This document shows positions 51,592 through 60,270 of a DNA stretch of 62,713 nucleotides, piece after piece; position 1 is the first letter of the stretch; the number at the start of each line of letters is the position of its first letter. The notes under the pieces are model-generated. The model ran no database searches. It was given only the letters and a program-made list of their open reading frames with translations, and had not been told where the DNA came from. The position numbers were made by a program, and so were the translations under genes. Source of the DNA: Bacillota bacterium (GTDB lineage: Bacteria; Bacillota; Clostridia; Acetivibrionales; DTU013); assembly GCA_023435745.1 (NCBI GenBank), contig JAEZMD010000011.1, forward strand, positions 1 to 62,713, written 5' to 3'.

Positions 51592-52737
51592 TTACACAAA
51601 CTTTCGCAGATTGTCCGTTTTGGAGAACTTGTACGCGGCCACAAGGATCAGCGCCAGTGCAAAGGCGGCGAGCACGAGCAGGTTAAGGTATACGTCCGAA
51701 AAATCCGCTCTGTTCTGAAGCTTCTTCACCGCATCGATCGCCCATCTCTGGGGCATAAAGTAACTGATCTTCTGCATAAATTCAGGCATAAAGTCAACAT
51801 CCCAGAAGCACCCTCCAAGCATACAGGTCGGCGTCATGATCAGCGTGCTCAGGCTGCCGGCCATATAAGAAGAACTGGAAAATGCCGTAATGGTAAGCCC
51901 CAGGCCGATGGCAACAAGACCAAACATCAGCAGTATGATAAACATCTCCGGGTTGCTTATGCCGGTATTAATTCGAAAAACATATCTCATCGAAAGCTGG
52001 ATCACAACGATCTGAACAATGATGATAAAAACACTTGTTATCGCATTGGCCAGTATATACTGACGTGAATTAACCGGAGCGGTACAAATTCTGTAATATG
52101 TGCGGCTTCTTTTTTCTTTTAGAATAATGAAAGAGGTAAAGCCGGCCCCTAGCATCATAAACATGATCAGAAACCCGATTGTGGTCAATGTCATTGATTT
52201 CCCTACCTGTTTATCCTCCAGCGAGGCCACATTCAGATGAATTGAGGTCTCCTCATATTGCTCATACATTTTATCAAACAGCGCCCTATCCCCTTCAGAT
52301 GCTGCGGATAGTCTCTCAAGCACACCCATATAGCTGTTAATCAATTGCTCGATCCAGACCGTCGTATCAAGTCCCTTGATCGTTATGATTTCAATATTCT
52401 TTAGGTCACCGCTGTAAACGCTTTCGGTGAAGCCCTCAGGAAGACTTATGACCACATCAAGCATCTGTTCCGTCAGCTTACCGTTGATTTCCTCTTCCAT
52501 GACATCAGATACTGAAAAGCCTTCTTTTGAGTCCAGTACATTCCTCACCTCTGCCGCCAGAATACCGTCATCATGGCTTGTAAAGCCAATCCTGACCTGC
52601 GATGTACTTGTACCTCCATAAATCAGCAGCGATAGCAGTACACCAAGCAAGGGAAGAAAAACATATATGATTATGTTTGCTTTATTCCTGAATGTTGTCT
52701 TCAGAATATTGGATATTATCTGTACTATATTACGCAT
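51592..52737 (-). CDS. ABC-2 type exporter permease (second)
   Basis: A 381-residue ABC-2 permease: one N-terminal membrane segment, a large extracytoplasmic domain (about 45-190) and five or six segments at the C-terminus, with the family loop TLIMTPTCMLGGCFWDVDFMP near 300. Its start overlaps the previous permease by 8 bases. The two permeases would form a heterodimer driven by the ATPase at 53883-54821. The nature of the cargo (antibiotic, lipid, peptide) cannot be told. Confidence 0.88.
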   Translation of the reverse strand: MRNIVQIISNILKTTFRNKANIIIYVFLPLLGVLLSLLIYGGTSTSQVRIGFTSHDDGILAAEVRNVLDSKEGFSVSDVMEEEINGKLTEQMLDVVISLPEGFTESVYSGDLKNIEIITIKGLDTTVWIEQLINSYMGVLERLSAASEGDRALFDKMYEQYEETSIHLNVASLEDKQVGKSMTLTTIGFLIMFMMLGAGFTSFIILKEKRSRTYYRICTAPVNSRQYILANAITSVFIIIVQIVVIQLSMRYVFRINTGISNPEMFIILLMFGLVAIGLGLTITAFSSSSYMAGSLSTLIMTPTCMLGGCFWDVDFMPEFMQKISYFMPQRWAIDAVKKLQNRADFSDVYLNLLVLAAFALALILVAAYKFSKTDNLRKFV

Positions 52738-53869
52738 ATGCCAGTTTCCCCCTTTTAGAAAATATCGCTGAGATTATAATCGAAAGCATGGCTGTCCCTA
52801 GGTTAATTGCTATTGAGGCCGGCATGCCGGAATAATCTCCCTCATAAATAATTTTAAACAAAGCTGTATTGATCCAATAAACCGGTGATACTTGTGCTAT
52901 CTTTAAAATGAAGCCATTCATAATACTCAGAGGCATGTAACCTCCTCCAAGGAACACCAATACAGGGATCACAGTGTTCAGGATGCCAGAAGCAGCATCA
53001 CTGCTCCTGATTAGGAAGGCCAAAGCTACACCAATACTTACCGTCATAAAAGCGTATGTCAGGACAAGAATTGCCACGGGCAACATATTCTCACCCCAAT
53101 AAGCATTCAGTACCCATTTGCTGAACAGTATCACTATAATCCCCTGGACAATTGTTACAAAGAAACTGCCTATCACCTTTCCTGTCAGCAGTTCAAAGCT
53201 GCGCACCGGACTGCATAGTATCCTGGGAGCGGTTTTTTGATCGATTTCGCTCCTGATGCCCCAAAATCCCGTAAGTGATGAATATAACATGATTAACGTC
53301 AACATCGTGATCGCATAATAATCCGTAGAACCGGGATTTCTCTTTGGATCCAGCGACCTGATGCGCGCATATTCTGTGTTTTCGATAGCTTGCATCTTGT
53401 CGAAGGCAGAGGGATTATTCATTGCGATCGCAGTCATTGCATCATATGTTTTAATAAAGCTGTTGAGTGAGTTTTCCATCAGCGTTGTGCTGAAGCCTGC
53501 TCTTTCATTTTTGTACAGATTGATTTGCAGCGGGTTTTCTGTGATATGCACCAGCGCGGAATATGAATGATTTTCCGTATCAGCCTTAGCAGCTTCCACA
53601 TCATTTGTCTTTTCAAACACAATTCCCGTTTCATCAGTCAATATCTCACAAAAGTTTTCAAAGGCAGCCGCAAATTGTACATTCTCCGTCACATCGACCT
53701 TGTATAATACCTTCTCGTCCTCAAGCGCAGCAGAATTGCTGAACAACCCGCTGAAGGCCGCGCCAAGTATAGTGATCAAAACAATTGGGAACAGCACCAT
53801 CAAGGCATTTGACTTATAGTCCCTCATGTTTTGCTTGAATTCTTTTATAATAATCCGTAATATTCTCAC
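52730..53869 (-). CDS. ABC-2 type exporter permease (first)
   Basis: A 379-residue ABC-2 permease with the same plan as the following gene: N-terminal segment (about 20-45), extracytoplasmic domain, and C-terminal membrane bundle with TVIPVLVFLGGGYMPLSIMNG. A conserved cytosolic loop ILCSPVRSFELLTGKVIG is visible. It starts 13 bases after the ATPase gene. The two permeases differ enough to be old paralogs. Confidence 0.88.
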   Translation of the reverse strand: MRILRIIIKEFKQNMRDYKSNALMVLFPIVLITILGAAFSGLFSNSAALEDEKVLYKVDVTENVQFAAAFENFCEILTDETGIVFEKTNDVEAAKADTENHSYSALVHITENPLQINLYKNERAGFSTTLMENSLNSFIKTYDAMTAIAMNNPSAFDKMQAIENTEYARIRSLDPKRNPGSTDYYAITMLTLIMLYSSLTGFWGIRSEIDQKTAPRILCSPVRSFELLTGKVIGSFFVTIVQGIIVILFSKWVLNAYWGENMLPVAILVLTYAFMTVSIGVALAFLIRSSDAASGILNTVIPVLVFLGGGYMPLSIMNGFILKIAQVSPVYWINTALFKIIYEGDYSGMPASIAINLGTAMLSIIISAIFSKRGKLAYA

Positions 53870-53882
53870 AGTCCCACCTCCT

Positions 53883-54821
53883 CTAATCCCTGAGTTTTCT
53901 GCCGGTCATAGACAAAAATACTGTCTCAAGATCCGGCTTTTTACTTTCGACACTGTTGATCGATATACCATTGGAGGTGAAATAATTAATAATCTTATCC
54001 AAATTATTTACTTCCCGGGCACTTGAAATCTTAACTGTGTTCTCTTCAATTTTCACACTGTCAACACCTGAGATTTCCATTATGCTTTCCTCGTTTATTT
54101 TGGAAACTGAATCCATGACAGTCACCGAAACAATGTTCCTGTCGTTGATCAGGTCTATAAGTTCGTCACAGGTTCCCAGTGCAATCACCTTGCCATGGTC
54201 CATGATCGCTATGCGGCTGCATATTTCCTCAACTTCTTCCATGTAGTGACTGGTATAAATGATGGTACTTCCCATCTCATTGAGCCTCTTTACAGATTGG
54301 AGGATATGGTTCCTCGACTGAGGGTCAATGCCGACTGTCGGTTCATCCATGATAATGAGCTTTGGTTTGTGGGCAATGGCGCAGGCAATGTTCAGCCTCC
54401 TCTTCATACCGCCGGAAAAGTTTTTGGGAAAGCTTTTGCTTTTGTCGGACAGACCGGTAAATTCAAGGGCTTCCAACGCTGCAGACTCCAGCTCTTTTCC
54501 CCTCAGTCCATACAGGCTTGCAAAAAACCGTACATTCTCAAGACTGGTAAGCTCCTCATAAATGGCAATATCCTGCGGGACAATGCCGATTTGTGCTTTT
54601 GTCGTCATCTTCGCATTTTTAACGTCGCTGCCGTTCACACTGATCGACCCCTTATCAATGCTCAAAAGTCCGGTGATCATGTTAATCGCCGTACTCTTGC
54701 CGGCTCCATTCGGCCCAAGCAGCCCAAATATTTCCCTTTCTTCTATGTTCAGCGACATTTTATCAACCGCAATAACATCTCCGAAGCTTTTTGTGACTTG
54801 TTCCATTTTGACTGTGCTCAT
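53883..54821 (-). CDS. ABC exporter ATP-binding protein
   Basis: A 312-residue ABC ATPase. Walker A GPNGAGKST at 36-44, Q-loop IVPQDIAIYEEL, signature FSGGMKRRLNIA, Walker B LIIMDEPTVGIDP and H-loop SHYMEE are complete. The 90-residue C-terminal extension is typical of ABC-2 drug or lipid exporters. GGGGTG precedes the ATG. Encoded 107 bases downstream of the response regulator gene with a promoter and palindromic site in between (54849-54912), so the two-component system likely controls it. Confidence 0.93.
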   Translation of the reverse strand: MSTVKMEQVTKSFGDVIAVDKMSLNIEEREIFGLLGPNGAGKSTAINMITGLLSIDKGSISVNGSDVKNAKMTTKAQIGIVPQDIAIYEELTSLENVRFFASLYGLRGKELESAALEALEFTGLSDKSKSFPKNFSGGMKRRLNIACAIAHKPKLIIMDEPTVGIDPQSRNHILQSVKRLNEMGSTIIYTSHYMEEVEEICSRIAIMDHGKVIALGTCDELIDLINDRNIVSVTVMDSVSKINEESIMEISGVDSVKIEENTVKISSAREVNNLDKIINYFTSNGISINSVESKKPDLETVFLSMTGRKLRD

Positions 54822-54848
54822 ATAAACACCCCTTTCCTGTATGTTTCA

Positions 54849-54912
54849 ATTATAAAAAAAACAGCACCCCTTCGTTAGTACGTAAGGTCACTGTTATTTA
54901 TGACTAAAGTCA
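54849..54912 (-). promoter_or_regulatory. promoter with candidate response-regulator site before the ABC operon
   Basis: On the minus strand a palindromic TGACT-TT-AGTCA (54901-54912) lies about 47 bases upstream of a TATAAT (54849-54854 complement) lacking a good -35. This spacing is usual for an activator of the NarL/LuxR class. Another partial half-site (GTGACC) lies near 54884. Confidence 0.5.
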
Positions 54913-54928
54913 CAAGAGCGGGTTGACT

Positions 54929-55573
54929 TCACTGATCTATCGCACATTTGTCGCCGGTCAGGTAATAGATGGCAATTTGCGTTCTGTGCTCCAGATTAGT
55001 CTTGTCAAGTATGGCCGAAATATAATTTTTAATCGTGCCCTCAGACATAAAAAGCTTATTGGCAATTTCCTTATTTGAGTGTCCTTTCGCAATCAGCGCG
55101 ACAATATCCATTTCCCTGTCTGTGAGCAGTCCTTCGGGGATGCTTTTGTGCCTGCCTGATGAAAGCTCCTGCTTGATTGTATCCATCGCAACATCCTGCA
55201 TTATGGTACCGCCTTCATGCACGATCCGGATTGCATCCATGATACGCGACGGCGTGCTGCCCTTGAGCAAATAACCTTTTGCGCCATTTTTCACTGCATT
55301 GAGAATAAAATCATTATCATCAAAGGTTGTCAAAATCAACGGCTTTGTCCCCGTTACGCCGGAAATCTCCCTGGCGGCCTGAAGTCCGTCCATCACTGGC
55401 ATCCTCACATCCAGCAGCGCAACATCCACCTGCTCCCTTATGCAAAACTCCAGGGCCCTGAGACCGTTTTCAACACAACCTGCAACTTCAAACCGTTCAT
55501 CTGTCTGTAGGATGATATTTAAACCTTCTCTGATTAATGCGTCATCATCCGCGATTAGTACTCTGATTGGCAT
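54929..55573 (-). CDS. NarL/LuxR-family response regulator
   Basis: A 214-residue regulator. Receiver domain (1-120): acidic pocket D10-D11, phospho-acceptor D55 (LLDVRMP), Thr and KGAKGYLLKG. C-terminal LuxR-type helix-turn-helix (about 145-205; LTDREMDIVALIAKGHSNKEIA). It overlaps the kinase gene by 29 bases and precedes the ABC operon; such systems (LiaRS/DesKR type) usually sense envelope stress or lipid fluidity. Confidence 0.92.
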   Translation of the reverse strand: MPIRVLIADDDALIREGLNIILQTDERFEVAGCVENGLRALEFCIREQVDVALLDVRMPVMDGLQAAREISGVTGTKPLILTTFDDNDFILNAVKNGAKGYLLKGSTPSRIMDAIRIVHEGGTIMQDVAMDTIKQELSSGRHKSIPEGLLTDREMDIVALIAKGHSNKEIANKLFMSEGTIKNYISAILDKTNLEHRTQIAIYYLTGDKCAIDQ

Positions 55574-56768
55574 TTAAGTCCTCCCTGCTCTTATTCGAAT
55601 GTGCAGCACTTGAATAAATAACATTCGAATTATTATCGTTTGAGTTTTCGGTCTCTGCATTCACCTGTTCTGCGGGAAGGAGCGTGATAACAGAAAATCC
55701 GCTGGAGCCATCCAGAATAAGCTTTCCTCCGGCATTTTCCGTCCGCTCCTCCATTCCTGACAAGCCCATTCCTTTTTTAATAGTAAGAGCACCAATACCA
55801 TTATCAACCACTTCCGTCTTGATCAGCCTGTTCATAACCTCAAGCTTCACATTGATCCTGGTAGCGGATGAATACTTAAGCGCATTAGTCAGCGACTCCT
55901 TCATATTGTCAATTATGATTTTCCAGTGCAGATGGGAAATCACTTCCAGACTGCCGGTATAGGAAAAGAATGTTTTAATTGAATGGTTCATAGTGAACTC
56001 TTCCAGGATCAGCTTCATCCGGTTGATTCCCAGCTGCTCCGCAGGCGGCTTTATTGTGCGCAGCGTAAGCCGTATGCTTTCCATCCCGTCCTTCAGGTTC
56101 TCGGTCACATTCCTGACGATCTCCCCCGCTTTATCCCGATCCTTTTCCAGTACTAATCCCGCCGCTTCCAGTTGAATAATACTTCCCGCCAGCGTATGAC
56201 CCACCTTGTCATGTATTCTTTGCGCCAGGCTGTTCCTCTCCTCGATCTGCGACAAATAGCGCATCTGAGCCTCATATTCGTTACCTGCATCCAGCCTGCC
56301 AATCAGTTCTTCGTTTCTGTCCCGGAGCCTTTCGTTAGCCTTTTTCAGTTCGGAAAAAGACCGAAAATGATTTGCCGCCAATAAATAGATCAAGAACGCA
56401 AGCAGGCTGAATACTACATATTCGGGGAGCCATTCCTTGCGGGCCAGTACAGAAGGTATTGCTATAAAGAACAGGCAGATTTTCCAATTGTCAGTAAAGT
56501 CCGAAAGCAACTCAAGAATATCAATAGAAATAAGCAACAGATATGAAGGCTCCGTAACAATGGAAGCAACAGCGAGAATCCCTATGGAAATAATTCGGGA
56601 GCCTCTTCTTACAACGCCGTTATTAAATATATAGAAAAGAACCGTGAAAGAAACATAGGCCAGCAGCACCAGCAAAACCAGCGGAATACTTTCCATATCT
56701 CCCCGCAGGAAATACAGAATACAGTACAATAAAATAACCAGCCTGGCACCGATCATCCAATTATCCAT
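55545..56768 (-). CDS. NarL-type sensor histidine kinase
   Basis: A 407-residue kinase. About five N-terminal membrane segments (1-145) with little extracellular sequence, a coiled coil (about 145-180), HisKA_3 domain with the phosphorylated His near 186 (RIHDKVGHTLAGS), and an ATPase domain (NMKESLTNALKYS, DNGIGA, KGMGLSGMEER). The membrane-embedded sensor is typical of kinases that sense the bilayer or the ABC transporter they control. The C-terminal 40 residues are Asn/Ser-rich and overlap the regulator start. Confidence 0.92.
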   Translation of the reverse strand: MDNWMIGARLVILLYCILYFLRGDMESIPLVLLVLLAYVSFTVLFYIFNNGVVRRGSRIISIGILAVASIVTEPSYLLLISIDILELLSDFTDNWKICLFFIAIPSVLARKEWLPEYVVFSLLAFLIYLLAANHFRSFSELKKANERLRDRNEELIGRLDAGNEYEAQMRYLSQIEERNSLAQRIHDKVGHTLAGSIIQLEAAGLVLEKDRDKAGEIVRNVTENLKDGMESIRLTLRTIKPPAEQLGINRMKLILEEFTMNHSIKTFFSYTGSLEVISHLHWKIIIDNMKESLTNALKYSSATRINVKLEVMNRLIKTEVVDNGIGALTIKKGMGLSGMEERTENAGGKLILDGSSGFSVITLLPAEQVNAETENSNDNNSNVIYSSAAHSNKSREDLNANQSTNRG

Positions 56769-56842
56769 ATACCCTCATACCCTCACAAAGCCTCCAAAAT
56801 CAAACACTGCAGGCAGAACACAATAGAATCGTTATATGTCCT

Positions 56843-57958
56843 CTATTTCAAATTTTCCGGATTCAAACATTGCAGCTCCTCCGGGACAAAAATTCCGTCC
56901 TTACGAACCAGCGTATCATCAAACCAAATCTCTCCGCCACCGTATTCAGGCCTCTGTATAAAAACCAAATCCCAGTGTATTGCCGACTTGTTCCCATTAT
57001 TGCACTCATCATAGCAGCTGCCCGGTGTAAAATGGAAGCTGCCCTTTATTTTTTCATCAAACAGAGTGTCCTTCATGGGCTTATCAATATAGGGGTTGAT
57101 TCCAAGGGAGAATTCACCCACGTATCTTGCGCCTTCATCCGTATCGAAGACCTTATTGATCCTCTCTGTATCGTTGGCAGTGGCCTTGATGATCTTGCCA
57201 TCCTTGAATTCCAGTGTCACATTTTCATATGTGAAGCCCTGGTACTTTGCCGGAGAATTATAGCTGATAATCCCGTTAACCGATTCTCTGACCGGCGCTG
57301 TAAAAACCTCACCGTCCGGAATGTTCCGTCCGCCGTCGCACTTGATGGCAGGCAGTCCCTTGATCGAGAACGACAGGTCGGTGTTTATGCCGGTGATCCT
57401 GACGCGATCTGTTTTCTCCATCCATTTTACAAGCGGATCCATCGCTTTTGACATTTTGGAATAATCCAGATTGCATACGTCAAAGTAAAAGTCTTCAAAA
57501 GCCTCCGTAGACATCTCGGCCATTTGTGCCATTGCGCTGTTTGGATACCTGAGAACCACCCATTTGGTATACTCGACCCTCTGCTCAGAGTGGACAGGTT
57601 TGTTGAAAAGGGAGCTGTACAGCTTCATTTTCTCTTCGGGAACATCCCCAAGCTCATTCGAATTATCAGCATACCTGACACCGATATACGCATCCATATT
57701 CTTCATCCTGTCGAGTTCAAATGCGGCCATCAGCCTGATTTGCTCCTCGCTGCAGCCATTTAGAAGCGCACGGATAATCTCATCATTTTTTATAGTGACG
57801 AAAGGCATCCCGCCCGCATTATACACTTCTTTAATCAAAGCCTTTGTAAGCGGCAGCTCAAAGCCCTTTACCTCGATCAACACTTTCTCGCCAGGCTTGA
57901 CCTTGCAGGAGTAATTCACTAAATTTTTCGCAAGCAATTTTATCCTTTGATCAGTCAT
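56843..57958 (-). CDS. M29 family aminopeptidase
   Basis: A 371-residue metallo-aminopeptidase of the thermophilic M29 (AmpS) family. The metal-binding residues appear in order: Glu in NIPDGEVFTAPVRESVNG, Glu in GEFSLGINP, His in GSFHFTPG and His/Asp in AIHWDLVF. Acts in the cytosol on peptides from turnover or uptake, complementing pepF just upstream on the same strand. Length is slightly short of the ~410 usual. Confidence 0.92.
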   Translation of the reverse strand: MTDQRIKLLAKNLVNYSCKVKPGEKVLIEVKGFELPLTKALIKEVYNAGGMPFVTIKNDEIIRALLNGCSEEQIRLMAAFELDRMKNMDAYIGVRYADNSNELGDVPEEKMKLYSSLFNKPVHSEQRVEYTKWVVLRYPNSAMAQMAEMSTEAFEDFYFDVCNLDYSKMSKAMDPLVKWMEKTDRVRITGINTDLSFSIKGLPAIKCDGGRNIPDGEVFTAPVRESVNGIISYNSPAKYQGFTYENVTLEFKDGKIIKATANDTERINKVFDTDEGARYVGEFSLGINPYIDKPMKDTLFDEKIKGSFHFTPGSCYDECNNGNKSAIHWDLVFIQRPEYGGGEIWFDDTLVRKDGIFVPEELQCLNPENLK

Positions 57959-58029
57959 GTTCTATCGATCCTTCCTTTCTATAATAACGCCTGCTGTTCT
58001 TGTCATATCGCTACTGTTCAGGGGTATTA

Positions 58030-58099
58030 ATTGATATTGAGCAATAGAAGGAAACAATAGCGGAATGAAGCTCCGTTTCCGTTATTGCACAATATCAAT
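58030..58099. repeat. long interrupted hairpin downstream of pepF
   Basis: ATTGATATTG/CAATATCAAT, then GCAATA/TATTGC, then GGAAAC/GTTTCC pair in order, giving a 22-bp interrupted stem. It has no T run on either side, so it is not a standard terminator; it may be an RNA-processing or stability structure or another palindromic repeat. Confidence 0.6.
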
Positions 58100-58118
58100 G
58101 ATGGTGTGAACTGTAACG

Positions 58119-59924
58119 TTATATCAGCTTTTCCAGTTCGTCCAAAATTGACTCAAATGTTTTCAGCGCATCCTCCACCGGCTCCGGCCGCGTCAGATCC
58201 ACACCGGCCTTTTTCAGCAGTTCAAGCGGATAATCGGATCCGCCGCTCTTTAAAAACTCGGTGTAACGATCAACCGCAGGAACACCCTCCTTCAATATCT
58301 GCTGTGATAGAGATACTGCGGCAGAAATACCGGTGGCGTATTTGTACACATAGAAGCTGGAGTAGAAATGCGGTATCCTTGCCCATTCCAAAGCGATTTC
58401 GTCATCAATGACAACCTGGTCACCAAAATACTTCTCATTCAACTCCCTGTAAATCCTGCAGAATTCCTGCGCTGTCAATGCCTCCCCGCTCTCGGTCAGG
58501 TTATGGGTGATCTTCTCAAACTCTGCAAACATGGTCTGCCGGAACAGGGTGCCTCGGAATTCCTCCAGATAGTGATTTAGCAGATAAGCCCTTTCCTTTT
58601 TGTCCGGCGTGACCGCCAGCAGATAATTGATAAGGAGCGATTCATTGACTGTTGAAGCCACCTCAGCCACAAAGATCTTATACTCTGAATATATATACGG
58701 CTGGGTCTTATTTGTATAGAAGGAGTGCATTGCGTGACCCATCTCATGTGCAATTGTAAAAACATCGTTGATCGTACCCTGATAATTCAGCAGCACAAAG
58801 GGATGCGTCAGGTGCGTCCCCCAGGAGTAGGCCCCGCTGGTTTTCCCCTTGTTTTCAAATACATCTATCCAGCCCGACTTAAAGGCGTCCTCCAGATCCT
58901 CCAGGTAGCGGCAGCCCATCGGAGCAAGTCCTTTTTTCACCATTTCAAGGGCTTCCTCATAGCTGATTTGCTTTGGCGGTTCTTCGACGATCGGAACATA
59001 AAGATCATACATGTGCAGCTGCTCCAGCTTCAGAGCCTTTTTGCGAAGCTTCAGATACCTGTGCAGCAGCGGCAGGTTTTTGTTGACCGTATCTATCAGA
59101 TTGTCGTATACGGATGCGGGCACATTATCGCTGTCCAGTGATGCGCTGCGGCTGGAATCATACTTTCTGACGGTAGCATAAAATTTGTTCTTTTTCATAT
59201 TACTGCTCAGAGATGCAGCCAGGGTATTGATCATCGCCGAATAAGAACCGTACAATGCACGAAAAGCGTCCTCCCTCACCCGTCTGTCGCGGGACTCCAA
59301 AAACTTGATATACCGTCCCTTGGTCACCTCCACCTCGTCTCCGTTCTCATCCTTTATATACCCGAACCTGATATCAGCGTTGTTGAACATGGTGAAGATA
59401 TCCGAGGGAGCCCCGGCCATTTCAGCGGAAAGCGCAAGAAGCTCCTCTTCCCTCTCTGAGAGGATATGCTGCTTCTGCCTGAGCAGCTCATCAATGTATT
59501 GTTTGTATATCGCCAGCCCCTCAACCTCATCAATACTCTTTTTGAGCAGGGCTTCATCGATAGACAGCATCTCCGGCACCATAAATGAAACAGAGGCATA
59601 AACATCTGTGCTCAACGCCATCGCCCTGTCAGTCAGTGCCTGATACTTAGGCTGCGCATTATCCTCATCACGTCTCATTCTGGCATAGACAAATACTTTA
59701 TCATTCAAAGCCATCATCTCTTCACTGAGCTTCAGGCATTCCATCAGTGCCTTCATGTCACCGGCAAGCCTGCCCCTGTATGAAGGCATAGCTTCGGACA
59801 TGCTGCGCACCTTCTTAAAGTCCTCTTCCCAAAGGTCATCACTTGGGTAAATATCCTCAAGCTTCCACTTGTACTTTACTTCAATCTCATCTCTTGTCGG
59901 TAGTACATTTTTATTGCCGCTCAT
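58119..59924 (-). CDS. pepF: oligoendopeptidase F
   Basis: A 601-residue M3B zinc metallopeptidase that cuts oligopeptides in the cytosol. The active-site HEMGHAMHSFYT (HExxH, near 380) is present, as are the N-terminal WKLEDIYPSDDLW and the C-terminal FYSSFYVYKYATG motifs. Length matches the family. Start: ATG at 59924 with GAGAGGTG upstream rather than the in-frame ATG at 59939. About 75 bases upstream lies an outward -10 within repeat copy 2, which may drive it. Confidence 0.95.
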   Translation of the reverse strand: MSGNKNVLPTRDEIEVKYKWKLEDIYPSDDLWEEDFKKVRSMSEAMPSYRGRLAGDMKALMECLKLSEEMMALNDKVFVYARMRRDEDNAQPKYQALTDRAMALSTDVYASVSFMVPEMLSIDEALLKKSIDEVEGLAIYKQYIDELLRQKQHILSEREEELLALSAEMAGAPSDIFTMFNNADIRFGYIKDENGDEVEVTKGRYIKFLESRDRRVREDAFRALYGSYSAMINTLAASLSSNMKKNKFYATVRKYDSSRSASLDSDNVPASVYDNLIDTVNKNLPLLHRYLKLRKKALKLEQLHMYDLYVPIVEEPPKQISYEEALEMVKKGLAPMGCRYLEDLEDAFKSGWIDVFENKGKTSGAYSWGTHLTHPFVLLNYQGTINDVFTIAHEMGHAMHSFYTNKTQPYIYSEYKIFVAEVASTVNESLLINYLLAVTPDKKERAYLLNHYLEEFRGTLFRQTMFAEFEKITHNLTESGEALTAQEFCRIYRELNEKYFGDQVVIDDEIALEWARIPHFYSSFYVYKYATGISAAVSLSQQILKEGVPAVDRYTEFLKSGGSDYPLELLKKAGVDLTRPEPVEDALKTFESILDELEKLI

Positions 59925-60007
59925 AAACACACCTCTCATGTTTTCACAGGCTGCTTTACACTATCGCCGCTTCTAGGCTATTGTATGTTCAGGGATGTCC
60001 CGTCTCA

Positions 60008-60152
60008 TATTATACCATGATTTATCATGGTATAATTAGCCATGTGCCTTCTCCGGAGCGTGGGTGCCCAACGAGGAGAAACTGGCACGGCGGGCTAATT
60101 CCGCCGGAGGCGTATAATATCTGTGTATCAGCTCATCTGCAGATATTATACC
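60008..60152 (-). repeat. hairpin-ended element family 2, copy 2
   Basis: 145 bases, reverse-oriented to copy 1. On the minus strand it begins GGTATAATATCTG, closes its first hairpin with CAGATATTATAC, continues with GCCTCCGGCGGAATTA exactly as copy 1, has a different structured interior (GTGCC/GGCAC arms), and ends with the AATTATACCATGATAAATCATGGTATAAT hairpin. The left hairpin stem differs from copy 1 (ATCTG/CAGAT versus ACCTC/GAGGT) yet stays paired. Confidence 0.75.
60009..60017 (-). promoter_or_regulatory. outward extended -10 in repeat end, facing pepF
   Basis: TGGTATAAT on the minus strand at the element end, predicting a start near 60002 and a ~75-base pepF leader. Confidence 0.5.
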
Positions 60153-60219
60153 CCAGCTTGAGTTTTTTTACCAGTTTTGTCCTTTGTTAAGTTCTATCCT
60201 ATGTTCGGGCGGTAATTTA

Positions 60220-60228
60220 TGCTATAAT
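60220..60228 (+). promoter_or_regulatory. extended -10 promoter for galM
   Basis: TGCTATAAT with TATAAT at 60223-60228, 43 bases before the galM start. Confidence 0.6.
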
Positions 60229-60270
60229 TATGCTAAAAATACAGATTGCTTTTGCAAATGGAGGATGGCC

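Noticed and set aside
54195..54878. 227-codon plus-strand frame
   Set aside because: Antisense to the ABC ATPase gene.
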